Source of the DNA: JBGVSA01 sp049840475
GTDB taxonomy: Bacteria; Pseudomonadota; Gammaproteobacteria; Burkholderiales; Rhodocyclaceae
Reading direction: 5' to 3'
NCBI GenBank assembly: GCA_049840475.1
Contig: JASGKX010000001.1
Coordinates: 1,364,001 to 1,428,000, forward strand
Length of the DNA: 64,000 nt
Shown here: positions 55,689 through 63,812 of the stretch, piece by piece
Position numbering within the stretch: position 1 is the first letter of the stretch
Layout of the letters: each line of letters starts with the position of its first letter
Translations under genes and position numbers: made by a program
The notes under the pieces: generated by a model
Database searches by the model: none
Told to the model about the DNA's origin: nothing
The model's input: only the letters and a program-made list of their open reading frames with translations

Positions 55689-57119
55689 ATGCAACGCCAT
55701 ACCAAAATCGTGGCCACTCTCGGCCCGTCTTCCAATGACCCGGAAATTCTCGAACGCATGATTCGAGCCGGTGTTGACGTTGTCCGTCTGAATTTCTCGC
55801 ACGGCAAGGCCGAAGACCATATCAACCGCGCCAACATCGTGCGCGAAGCCGCTCGCCGCGTGGGCAAGCAAGTCGCCATCCTGGCTGACCTGCAAGGCCC
55901 GAAGATTCGCGTCGGCAAGTTCGAAAACGGCAAGACCTTCCTCGAGAAGGGCCAGAAGTTCATTCTGGATTCGGACTGCGAGCTGGGTAACGACGAGCGT
56001 GTCGGCCTGGACTACAAGGATCTGCCCAAGGACGTTCGTCCCGGCACGATCCTGCTGTTGAACGACGGCGCCATCGTGCTCGACGTCGAGCGCATCATCG
56101 GCAACGAAATCCACACCACCGTTCGTTTCGGTGGTGAGCTGTCGAACAACAAGGGTATCAACCAGAAGGGCGGCGGCCTGACCGCTCCGGCCCTGACCGC
56201 CAAGGACATGGAAGACATCAAGACGGCCGCGCAAATGGGCGTGGACTACGTCGCCGTGTCGTTCCCCAAGACCTCGGCCGACATGTACATGGCCCGCACG
56301 CTGATCCGGTCGGCTGGCAGCCAGGCGCTGACGATCGCCAAGATCGAGCGTACCGAAGCCGTCGTGCCGGAAAACCTGCGCGAGATCCTCGAGTCCTGCG
56401 ACGGCGTGATGGTGGCCCGTGGCGACCTGGCAGTGGAAGTCGGCGAAGCTGCCGTGCCTGCGCTGCAGAAGAAAATGATCCGTCTGGCCCGCGAGCTGAA
56501 CAAGATCGCCATCACTGCCACGCAGATGATGGAATCGATGATCTCCAGCCCGGTTCCGACCCGTGCCGAAGTGTCCGACGTGGCCAACGCCGTGCTGGAT
56601 GGCACCGACGCCGTCATGCTGTCGGCCGAAACGGCTGCCGGCAAGTTCCCGGTCGAAGTGGTCGAAACGATGGCGCGTATCTGTGAAGAGGCTGAAAAGT
56701 CCTTCCCGGTGACGCTGGATCAGGACTTCCTGAACCGCACCTTCACCCGCATCGATCAATCGATCGCCATGGCCGCGCTGTTTACCGCCTACCACATGGG
56801 TGCCAAGGCCATCGTGGCGCTGACCGAGTCTGGTTCGACCGCCCTCTGGATGAGCCGCCTGCGTGCTGGCGTGCCCATCTACGCGCTGACCTCGCAAGAG
56901 TTGACGCTGGGCAAGTGCGCACTGCTGCGCGACGTGCAGCCGATCCTGATGCCGCGCATCACGGACGACCGCGAACGCCTGCTGCGCGAAGCCGAACAGA
57001 CCCTGCTGCGCCACAAGCTGGTGCAACGCGGCGACGTGATCGTGATCACCGTGGGCGAGCCGCTCGGTCAGTCCGGTGGTACCAACAGCCTGAAGGTCGT
57101 GCGCATCGGCGAAGTCTGA
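55689..57119 (+). CDS. pyk: Pyruvate kinase
   Basis: A 476-residue enzyme converting PEP and ADP to pyruvate and ATP. MQRHTKIVATLGPSSNDPE starts the barrel; LADLQGPKIRVG, the catalytic lysine in TIAKIERTEAV, MVARGDLAVEVG, ITATQMMESMI and LSAETAAGKFP follow. The ATG at 55689 has an excellent AAGGAGTCAGG before it. The same frame is open back to an ATG at 55542, which would add a lysine/serine-rich 49-residue extension (MKKNEGLANKPVKKVSRSK); which start is used cannot be decided from sequence. Confidence 0.95.
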   Translation: MQRHTKIVATLGPSSNDPEILERMIRAGVDVVRLNFSHGKAEDHINRANIVREAARRVGKQVAILADLQGPKIRVGKFENGKTFLEKGQKFILDSDCELGNDERVGLDYKDLPKDVRPGTILLLNDGAIVLDVERIIGNEIHTTVRFGGELSNNKGINQKGGGLTAPALTAKDMEDIKTAAQMGVDYVAVSFPKTSADMYMARTLIRSAGSQALTIAKIERTEAVVPENLREILESCDGVMVARGDLAVEVGEAAVPALQKKMIRLARELNKIAITATQMMESMISSPVPTRAEVSDVANAVLDGTDAVMLSAETAAGKFPVEVVETMARICEEAEKSFPVTLDQDFLNRTFTRIDQSIAMAALFTAYHMGAKAIVALTESGSTALWMSRLRAGVPIYALTSQELTLGKCALLRDVQPILMPRITDDRERLLREAEQTLLRHKLVQRGDVIVITVGEPLGQSGGTNSLKVVRIGEV

Positions 57120-57148
57120 TACTTCCAGACATCGCTTTAACGCACCGG

Positions 57149-57183
57149 AAAGCCGGCTCCCGCAAAGGGGGTCGGCTTTTTTT
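57149..57183 (+). terminator. Terminator after pyk
   Basis: AAAGCCG (57149-57155) pairs with CGGCTTT (57173-57179), with a partly paired CTCCC/GGGGG extension and a run of seven T. Confidence 0.8.
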
Positions 57184-57338
57184 CTTGTTGCTTCAGGCGT
57201 TGGGCGAACCGTCCATTATTAATGAGGACTATCGTGTGCCCCTACGGTGTCTCTCCGACATCTTCACCCCTGTCTTGGGAGTAGAATCCGCCCCACAAGA
57301 ATTTCAACCCAATCACCCAACTCATCCAGGAAACCGCG

Positions 57339-58403
57339 ATGCCACTCGTTTCGATGCGCCAACTCCTCGACCATGCGGCCGAAAACAGCTACGGCCTGCC
57401 GGCCTTCAATGTGAACAACCTTGAACAGGTCACGGCAATCATGGAGGCGGCCGCCGAATGCGACAGCCCGGTCATCATGCAGGCGTCGGCAGGCGCCCGT
57501 AAGTATGCTGGCGAACCTTTCCTTCGCCACCTTATCTCGGCGGCGGTGGAAGCCTACCCGCACATTCCTGTCGTGATGCACCAAGACCACGGCCAGAGTC
57601 CCGCTGTGTGTCAGGCCGCGATCCGCTCCGGTTTTTCGTCGGTGATGATGGACGGCTCGCTGAAGGAAGACGGCAAGACGCCGTCCGACTACGAATACAA
57701 CGTCGCTGTCACGCGCGAAGTGGTCAAGTTCTCGCACGCCATCGGTGTGACGGTCGAAGGCGAACTGGGTTGCCTCGGCTCGCTGGAAACCGGTATGGCC
57801 GGTGAGGAAGACGGCATCGGCGCCGAAGGCGTGCTGGACCACTCGTCCATGCTGACCGATCCGGAACAGGCCGCTGACTTCGTCAAACAAACGCAGTGCG
57901 ACGCGCTGGCCATCGCCATCGGCACTTCGCACGGCGCCTATAAATTCACCCGCAAGCCCACGGGCGACATCCTGGCGATCAGCCGCATCAAGGAAATCCA
58001 CGCTCGCATCCCCAACACCCACCTCGTGATGCATGGTTCGTCCAGCGTGCCGCAAGATCTGCTGGCAATCATTCGCGAATTCGGTGGCGACATGAAAGAA
58101 ACCTACGGCGTGCCGGTCGAAGAGATCGTCGAAGGCATCAAGTACGGCGTCCGCAAGGTGAATATCGACACCGACATTCGTCTGGCGATGACCGCTGCCG
58201 TTCGCAAGTTCATGGCAGAAAATCCCAGCAAGTTCGATCCGCGCGACTACCTGAAGCCCGCGCGCGAAGCGGCCAAACTGATCTGCAAGGCGCGCTTCGA
58301 AGCGTTCGGCAGCGCGGGTCAGGCCGCCAAGATCAAGCCGATCAATCTGGACAAGATGGCCACCCGCTACAAGGCTGGCGAGCTGGCGCAACAGGTCAAG
58401 TAA
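57339..58403 (+). CDS. fba: Fructose-bisphosphate aldolase, class II (Calvin-type subgroup)
   Basis: A 354-residue zinc aldolase: MPLVSMRQLLDHAAENSYG, the metal-site VVMHQDHGQSP, VEGELGCLGSLETG, IGTSHGAYKF and HGSSSVPQ. The length and the long C-terminal tail match the class IIB (CbbA-like) subgroup used in both glycolysis and the Calvin cycle. It is separated from pyk by 219 bases including a terminator, so it is its own unit, and it is followed by a strong hairpin. Confidence 0.96.
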   Translation: MPLVSMRQLLDHAAENSYGLPAFNVNNLEQVTAIMEAAAECDSPVIMQASAGARKYAGEPFLRHLISAAVEAYPHIPVVMHQDHGQSPAVCQAAIRSGFSSVMMDGSLKEDGKTPSDYEYNVAVTREVVKFSHAIGVTVEGELGCLGSLETGMAGEEDGIGAEGVLDHSSMLTDPEQAADFVKQTQCDALAIAIGTSHGAYKFTRKPTGDILAISRIKEIHARIPNTHLVMHGSSSVPQDLLAIIREFGGDMKETYGVPVEEIVEGIKYGVRKVNIDTDIRLAMTAAVRKFMAENPSKFDPRDYLKPAREAAKLICKARFEAFGSAGQAAKIKPINLDKMATRYKAGELAQQVK

Positions 58404-58444
58404 TACCCGGGCGTCTCTGCGAAGACGCCTGACGCCACTGTTTT

Positions 58445-58476
58445 CAGGGCCCCTCTCGTGGGGCCCTGATCGTTTT
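58445..58476 (+). terminator. Terminator after fba
   Basis: CAGGGCCCC (58445-58453) pairs perfectly with GGGGCCCTG (58460-58468), followed by ATCGTTTT. Confidence 0.8.
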
Positions 58477-58628
58477 CGGGTCCGGCCCTCGGCCTCAGGA
58501 TCGCAATACGGATCAGCCCGCTTTGTGCAATCATCCGCCTCTGGTGCCCTGTGACGACTCGCCAGCGGGGTTCGGAACCATCATCACAAAGAACGCGCCG
58601 GCTTGAGCGCGAGCAGTGGAGGAGTTGA

Positions 58629-59360
58629 GTGGGAGAACGGGAACTGGTCCGGCGCGGCCCTAAAGGTCTGGGGTACGAAGTGCCGAAATCCACGGCGGCC
58701 CTGCTGCACGACGAATTACGGCGCGCCATTATCGAAGGCCGTTTCAAGGCAGGGCAGTCCTTGTCCGAATCGGACGTATGCCGTCACTACGACGTCAGCC
58801 GACAGCCGGTCCGCGAGGCTTTTGCCAAGCTTGCCTACGAAAACCTGATCGAAGTGTTGCCCCAGCGCGGCACTTACGTGCGCCGTATCTCGGCGCGTCA
58901 GGTCATGCAGGCACGCTTTGTCCGCGAGGTGATCGAGGTCGCCGTCGTTCAAGAACTCGCTTCCCACGTTGATCGGGCCGATATCGTTACGCGGTTGCGC
59001 AGCATCCTGCGCGAACAGGCCTCGGTCGCGGGCGACGATCGGGCGGCGTTCAACTCGCTCGATGAATCTTTCCACCAAGCCCTCGCAAGCGGTTGCGATC
59101 GCGACTTCGCGTGGCAGGTTGTTGAAGACGTGAAGGCGCAGATGGACCGCGTCCGCTATCTAAGTCTTGAGCGCGAAACCCCGTTCAATCTGCTGGTCGA
59201 CCAGCACTCGCGCATCGTCGACGCCATCGAACTGGGTGACCCGGCGGCGGCGGGCGAAGCTGTTCGCGCCCACCTGCGCGAGATCTGGCGCACATTGCCC
59301 GAAATCGCCAAGCAACACCCCGAAGCCTTCGAGCCGGACGAAGCCGCCCGGCAAGGCTGA
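58629..59360 (+). CDS. GntR-family regulator (FadR/FCD subgroup)
   Basis: A 243-residue regulator. The winged helix at about residues 20-88 (LLHDELRRAIIEGRFKAGQ, SRQPVREAFAKLAYENL, LPQRGTYVRRIS) is followed by an all-helical FCD ligand-binding domain (about 95-225) with DESFHQALASG and DQHSRIVDAIELGD supplying metal-binding residues. FCD regulators usually sense organic acids or sugar acids. GTG start at 58629 after GGAGGAG. The target genes are not evident; it stands alone between fba and a convergent OsmC gene. Confidence 0.9.
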   Translation: MGERELVRRGPKGLGYEVPKSTAALLHDELRRAIIEGRFKAGQSLSESDVCRHYDVSRQPVREAFAKLAYENLIEVLPQRGTYVRRISARQVMQARFVREVIEVAVVQELASHVDRADIVTRLRSILREQASVAGDDRAAFNSLDESFHQALASGCDRDFAWQVVEDVKAQMDRVRYLSLERETPFNLLVDQHSRIVDAIELGDPAAAGEAVRAHLREIWRTLPEIAKQHPEAFEPDEAARQG

Positions 59361-59421
59361 CGGTTATCCAGCAGACGGCGCTTCGCACAAAGAGCGGGGC
59401 GCCGTGCCCATCCGCGCTTGC

Positions 59422-59805
59422 TCAGACCAAGTGCGTCTCGATTTCGATGTGCCCTGTCAGGGTTCGATGAACCGGGCAGCGGTTGGCAATCCCAAGCAAG
59501 AATTCGCGCTGCTCCTCGCTGAGTTCGCCGATCAATTCAATCTGCCGATCCATGCTGTAAACGCCATTCGCTTCCTTGTGCGAAATGCTCACCCGTACGT
59601 CCTGCAAGGGAATCTGGCGACGTTGCGCAACGAGTGTGACAGTCAGCGCCGTGCACGCGCCGAGTGCCGCGTCGAGTAGTGCGTGGGGGTCTGGTGCGGA
59701 ATCGTCGCCTCCGTTGGTAACGGATGTGTCGGCGAACACTGTATGGCCGTCGGCGTCGATCTGTTGTCGAACCTTGCCGTCTTCAGCCTTGCGAACGTGG
59801 ATCAT
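59422..59805 (-). CDS. OsmC/Ohr-family peroxide reductase
   Basis: A 127-residue thiol-dependent peroxidase family protein. The two active-site cysteines are in LGACTALTVTLVA and ANRCPVHRTL, and DPHALLDAAL is the usual family lead-in. It should reduce organic or inorganic peroxides in the cytoplasm. OsmC and Ohr cannot be separated with certainty by eye. Converges with the GntR gene. Confidence 0.9.
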   Translation of the reverse strand: MIHVRKAEDGKVRQQIDADGHTVFADTSVTNGGDDSAPDPHALLDAALGACTALTVTLVAQRRQIPLQDVRVSISHKEANGVYSMDRQIELIGELSEEQREFLLGIANRCPVHRTLTGHIEIETHLV

Positions 59806-60032
59806 GGTTGGGTTGTCCTTTGGTCGGGTTGAGGGGCGGAATTCAAGGGGAATCTTGTTGATTTTTGAGAGAGTTGGAAGTCGCGTCTAAGCACTGTCTT
59901 AGCCCCGGCGGCGGGGCACATCTTCTTACGCAAATCACCCTATCTACTTGATCGGTAACGTATTGACTCAGTACGGGGTACGCCACTATGCGCGTTCTTT
60001 CAGGGAGAACTTACTCTTTAAGGACAACACAT

Positions 60033-60551
60033 ATGAAACCCTCTACCCTAATGTCTTCGCTGCTTGCCATCTCGGTGAGCGTGTTTGCCCCTCTTTCCAG
60101 CGCCCAGGCGCCGGCCCCTGCGCAAAAGGCCGCCACGGCGCAAGCTCCGCAGGCTGCCCAGGTCGTCAAGGCCGAACCGCTCTACATCCTCATGACGTCG
60201 CCCAAAGAGGTCAAAGGCTGGGATCGCACCACCATTGGCCAAGACACCGTCTATATCAACCCCAAGCCTCTGCTGGGCAGCGCCGACCTCACGAATATTG
60301 ATCCGTTGGCCAATAAAGATGGCCAGGGATTCATTGGCCTGTACTTCAATGACGCCGGCAAGACAAAGCTAGCCGACGTGAGCCGCGCGAATAGTGGCCA
60401 GCGTATTGCCGTGGTCGTGGGGCAGGACATCGTGGCATTGCCGCTCCTGAAGGACCCGCTGAATGATGGTTTCATGATGTTTGGCGTGGTTTCACCGCAA
60501 GCCGCGCAGATCATTGCCCACAAGGTCGCAGGCCAACCGCTGCCGCAATAA
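60033..60551 (+). CDS. Exported protein with a stand-alone SecD P1-head-like domain
   Basis: A 172-residue protein. Signal peptide MKPSTLMSSLLAISVSVFA, cleaved near SSAQA, is followed by an Ala/Gln/Pro-rich linker (about 25-45) and a domain (about 50-165) resembling the periplasmic P1 head of SecD: GLYFNDAGKTKLADVSRANS, QRIAVVVGQDIVALPLLKDPL and a closing helix SPQAAQIIAHKV. SecD itself is absent, so this is a free version of the fold. Role unknown. The start at 60033 is chosen because it begins the signal peptide. Confidence 0.75.
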   Translation: MKPSTLMSSLLAISVSVFAPLSSAQAPAPAQKAATAQAPQAAQVVKAEPLYILMTSPKEVKGWDRTTIGQDTVYINPKPLLGSADLTNIDPLANKDGQGFIGLYFNDAGKTKLADVSRANSGQRIAVVVGQDIVALPLLKDPLNDGFMMFGVVSPQAAQIIAHKVAGQPLPQ

Positions 60552-60573
60552 ACAACCCCTTCTTCGTTCGAAT

Positions 60574-60612
60574 AACGCCCGCCTTCGCGCAAGTGAGGCG
60601 GGCGTTGTCATT
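60574..60612 (+). terminator. Terminator after the SecD-head protein
   Basis: AACGCCCGCC (60574-60583) pairs perfectly with GGCGGGCGTT (60597-60606), followed by GTCATTT. Confidence 0.75.
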
Positions 60613-60642
60613 TGCCGATTCGGCGCACCATCAGGTTGACGT

Positions 60643-60685
60643 TATCGTAAGATACGTATATCTTGCGATACACATCGTAAGATAC
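60643..60685. promoter_or_regulatory. Triple PadR-type operator
   Basis: TATCGTAAGATA (60643-60654), TATCTTGCGATA (60659-60670) and ATCGTAAGATAC (60674-60685) lie just before the padR start. Each has TATC/GATA-type symmetry, and neighbours are inverted relative to each other. Autoregulation by the adjacent PadR protein is the natural reading. Confidence 0.75.
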
Positions 60686-60699
60686 ATAAAGGTAGCGTC

Positions 60700-61356
60700 A
60701 TGTTCAGATCCGCTTTTCATTCCTTCCGCCATCACGGCGCCTTTCATTGCATGCCCGGTGGCCATGGTGGTCACGGGGGCCGCCGCGGCGGCTTTTTCGG
60801 TGGTTTTGGCGACGACGCCATGGGATTCGGTGGCCGTGGATTCCCGAAGGCACGCAAGCTCGCCTCGTCCGACCTGCAACTTCTCCTGCTCGCATTGCTG
60901 GAACGCAAACCGTCCCACGGGTACGAACTCATCAAGGCGCTCGAAGAGCATTCCGGCGGCTTTTATGCGCCGAGCCCGGGCATGGTCTATCCGGCACTCA
61001 CGTACCTCGAAGAGATTGGCTATGCCGATGTCAGTGCCGAGGGCAGCAAGAAGCAGTACAGCATTACCGACGCCGGCCGTGCGCATCTCGACGCCAACCG
61101 CAGCAACGCCGAAGCGATGCTGGAGCGGTTGGGGCATATCGCGCGCAAGCTCGACCGCGTGCGCAAGTTCTTCGCAGGCGAAGCGGAAGAGCAGCCGGCC
61201 GAAGGTGCTCCGGAGTTGGACAGAGCCCGTCATGCGGTGAGAGCCGCAGTGCACGGCGCCGCCAACGCTGACCTCGAGGAACAACGGCGCGTTGCCGCGA
61301 TTCTCATGCGTGCTGTAGAAGAGATCCGTCGAGGGGCCGACGGCGTTTCGGCATAA
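60700..61356 (+). CDS. PadR-family regulator with His/Gly-rich N-terminus (NfeR/YqjI-like)
   Basis: A 218-residue regulator. Residues 1-50 are rich in His and Gly (HHGAFHCMPGGHGGHGG), which may bind metal, as in E. coli YqjI (NfeR). The PadR winged helix (about 55-135) has LLLLALLERKPSHGYELIKAL and SPGMVYPALTYLEE. A C-terminal helical part serves dimerisation. NfeR represses a ferric reductase in response to nickel/iron; here the downstream gene is a nitroreductase, 55 bases away. Three operator-like repeats precede the start. Confidence 0.88.
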   Translation: MFRSAFHSFRHHGAFHCMPGGHGGHGGRRGGFFGGFGDDAMGFGGRGFPKARKLASSDLQLLLLALLERKPSHGYELIKALEEHSGGFYAPSPGMVYPALTYLEEIGYADVSAEGSKKQYSITDAGRAHLDANRSNAEAMLERLGHIARKLDRVRKFFAGEAEEQPAEGAPELDRARHAVRAAVHGAANADLEEQRRVAAILMRAVEEIRRGADGVSA

Positions 61357-61411
61357 AGCCTGCGGCGATCAACAACAACACCCCCAACCCCTTTCAACAG
61401 GAGCTTCACAG

Positions 61412-62029
61412 ATGTTTCACGCCCTCGACGAAGAGCGCCACGGCCCCGATCGCGCTGGTTCGCCCTACGACTCGCCCTTGCTGGCGGGGCTACTCGATCG
61501 CCAGTCGATCAAACGTCTTCAGGCTCCCGAGCCGAACGACGAAGAGTTGAACGCGATTTTCGATGCTGCGGTAAGGGCGCCCGACCATGGCCAGTTGCGG
61601 CCATGGCGTTTTGTCGTCGTGCGCGGTGCTGCGCGCGAGACGTTGGCGGATATGTGCGCGGAGTCCGCGCGTCAGCGCGAGCCGGGTATTGCGCCCGAAA
61701 AACTCGAACGCACGCGTGCCAAGATTCTGCGTGCGCCGATGTTGATTGCGCTCGGAACGCATCTGACACTGGGGCACAAAGTGCCGGAGTTCGAGCAGTT
61801 GATGGCAGTGGCAGCGGCGGGAATGAACATCCTTAACGCGGCTCACGCCTTGGGGTACGGCGCCTTCTGGGTAACGGGCGCTCCGAGCCAGGACCCACAC
61901 GTCGCGCAGGCGTTGGGGTTCAGCACGCCGGATCGTCTGTTGGGGTTCATTCACCTTGGCACTCCGGTAGAGACGCCGGCGCCCGTCAATCGTCCCGCCA
62001 GTCATCAGTTTGTACGCGAGTGGTCCTGA
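61412..62029 (+). CDS. Nitroreductase family protein (YdjA-like)
   Basis: A 205-residue FMN-dependent oxidoreductase. FMN contacts are visible in RQSIKRLQAP and RAPDHGQLRPWRFVVV, then AAAGMNILNAAHALGYGAFWVTG and FIHLGTPVETP near the end. The short form fits the YdjA subgroup of uncertain substrate. It is transcribed after a PadR regulator and is probably in its regulon. Confidence 0.9.
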   Translation: MFHALDEERHGPDRAGSPYDSPLLAGLLDRQSIKRLQAPEPNDEELNAIFDAAVRAPDHGQLRPWRFVVVRGAARETLADMCAESARQREPGIAPEKLERTRAKILRAPMLIALGTHLTLGHKVPEFEQLMAVAAAGMNILNAAHALGYGAFWVTGAPSQDPHVAQALGFSTPDRLLGFIHLGTPVETPAPVNRPASHQFVREWS

Positions 62030-62204
62030 CGGTTGTCGAGTGGGCCGAAGCCGTCGTTCCGCTCATTTCCTGCCGCGCTGATCGGGAACGGACGCCAAGG
62101 CAAGCGCGCGGCGCTCATCGGCGCCGAGTGGCGATGTTGTCAAGCGGCGACACAATGTGGTCTGCAATAATTCTGCTTTCCACGTTTCCGCTTCCGGAGT
62201 CCCC

Positions 62205-62825
62205 GTGCTTCTCCACACTTGGCTGGCATTTTTCGTCGCAAGCTGGCTGATCAGCCTGTCACCCGGCCCGGGCGCTTTGTCGTGCATGACAGCAGGATTG
62301 CGCTACGGCTACCGGCGGGCGGTGTGGAACATCTTTGGTCTGCAGGCCGGCGTGGTGATGCTGGTGACGGTCGTGGCGGCAGGGCTTGGTGCGATCCTCG
62401 CAGCGTCCGTCGTTGCTTTCGATCTCGTCAAATGGCTGGGCGCGGCGTATCTCATCTGGCTGGGCATCCAGCAATGGCGGGCAGACGCGACCAACGAGCC
62501 GCTCGATGCCGACGTGGCGGATTCGTCGCGCCGCACTCTGATGTTGCGCGGCTTTCTGGTTAACGCCAGCAATCCCAAGGGCATTCTCTTCATGCTCGCG
62601 GTGCTGCCCCAGTTCATCGATCCCAACGCGCCGCAGTGGCCGCAGTATGCAATCTGCGCTGCCACGCTTGTCGTGACCGATATGGTTGTGATGAGCAGCT
62701 ACACCTTGTTGGCTTCGCGCGTACTGCGCGCCTTGCGCGGGCGTCATGCACGGGCGGTCAATCGCATGTTCGGTGGCTTGTTCATTGGTGCCGGCGTACT
62801 GCTGGCGAGCTTCCGTCGAGGTTGA
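62205..62825 (+). CDS. LysE/RhtB-family amino-acid exporter
   Basis: A 206-residue inner-membrane protein with six helices. The family marker SPGPGALSCMTAGLRYG is near the N-terminus and NASNPKGILFMLAVLPQFI in the middle. Family members export amino acids such as lysine, homoserine or threonine. The GTG at 62205 (MLLHTWLAFF) follows GGAG and gives the usual length; a longer frame from 62157 is not needed. Confidence 0.88.
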   Translation: MLLHTWLAFFVASWLISLSPGPGALSCMTAGLRYGYRRAVWNIFGLQAGVVMLVTVVAAGLGAILAASVVAFDLVKWLGAAYLIWLGIQQWRADATNEPLDADVADSSRRTLMLRGFLVNASNPKGILFMLAVLPQFIDPNAPQWPQYAICAATLVVTDMVVMSSYTLLASRVLRALRGRHARAVNRMFGGLFIGAGVLLASFRRG

Positions 62826-62827
62826 GT

Positions 62828-63382
62828 TTGCATCAGGCTGGCAAGGGATTCCGTGGGGGACTGCTGCTTCTTGCGATCGTGTTCGCGGGGTGTGCCACGC
62901 CGCCCCCGCCCCCGCCAGAGCCCGTCCCCGAGCCTGTTGAAGTACCGCCGCCTCCGCCACCCCTTCCGCCACCCGCTCCCGCGCCCGTGCAGCCCAAGCC
63001 TGCTCCGGCCAAGCCCGTGAAAGCGCCGCCGGCCAAGCCGATCACGCTCGCGGCGGACTGCCACTTTCTGCGCGACAGTGGTGAAAGCGGCGATGCCACG
63101 CTCGAAGTGCGCGACGGCACCGTGCGCAGAATGCGGACCGTGATCCAGGCCCCCGGGCAGGGGCAATGCGTATTTGAGTTGGCCGACATGAAGCAGACGC
63201 GCTCGCAACCCTATGTTGAATTACGCGGCAGGCGGACCCAGTGCGTTGCGCGCATCCGCGACGACGGCAAGGGCGGCGTCACCATGGTGTTTACGAACTG
63301 CGCTGAACGTTGCACGCCTCCTTCCGTTTTCGCCAAGGTGCGGCCGATCCGCTTCGACGCGCGCGGTTCGCGCTGCGAGTAG
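62828..63382 (+). CDS. Proline-rich lipoprotein of unknown function
   Basis: About 184 residues. A TTG start at 62828 after GAGG gives LHQAGKGFRGGLLLLAIV and the lipobox VFAGC. A proline/alanine/glutamate-rich spacer follows (about 24-75), and then a compact C-terminal domain with five cysteines (ADCHFLRDSG, GQCVFELADM, TQCVARIRDD, NCAERC). It is an outer-membrane or periplasmic lipoprotein that may reach across peptidoglycan. No family recognised. It begins right after the LysE stop. Confidence 0.7.
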   Translation: MHQAGKGFRGGLLLLAIVFAGCATPPPPPPEPVPEPVEVPPPPPPLPPPAPAPVQPKPAPAKPVKAPPAKPITLAADCHFLRDSGESGDATLEVRDGTVRRMRTVIQAPGQGQCVFELADMKQTRSQPYVELRGRRTQCVARIRDDGKGGVTMVFTNCAERCTPPSVFAKVRPIRFDARGSRCE

Positions 63383-63476
63383 TCTTCTCGCGCCTGACTC
63401 TTCCTCCTGAACTGCGCTATCGTGTCGGTTGTCGAAACCGGGCCACGCCCCGGTACGATCCAAGACAGGAGACCCC

Positions 63477-63809
63477 ATGCTGATCACTTTCAAATCGCGC
63501 GCTGCTGGCGACGTCATCATGTTTGGCAAGGTTGCGCAACGCATGCTCGACGCCATGGGCAAGGACCCCAATGACGTGCGCGGCATCATCACCGTCGAGC
63601 AACTGCCGGCGGCCATCGCAGGGCTGCGTGCCGCCGTCGAGGACGACCGTCGCGCCAATCCGCCGGAAACCGAAGACGACGACGATGACGACGAAGACAA
63701 GCCGCGCGGCATGGCTGCGGCGGTGAGCTTTGCGCAGCGCGCAGCGCCTTTGCTCGATCTGCTTGGCTACGCGCAGCGCGACAGCGAGCCCGTCATCTGG
63801 GAGGGTTGA
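63477..63809 (+). CDS. DUF1840 family protein
   Basis: A 110-residue cytoplasmic protein: MLITFKSRAAGDVIMFGKVA, GIITVEQLPAAIAGLRAAV, an acidic run of Asp/Glu near residue 75, and FAQRAAPLLDLLGYAQ. DUF1840 is common in beta-proteobacteria and has no known function. The ATG at 63477 follows AGGAG; the longer frame from 63429 is rejected. Confidence 0.9.
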   Translation: MLITFKSRAAGDVIMFGKVAQRMLDAMGKDPNDVRGIITVEQLPAAIAGLRAAVEDDRRANPPETEDDDDDDEDKPRGMAAAVSFAQRAAPLLDLLGYAQRDSEPVIWEG

Positions 63810-63812
63810 GCG

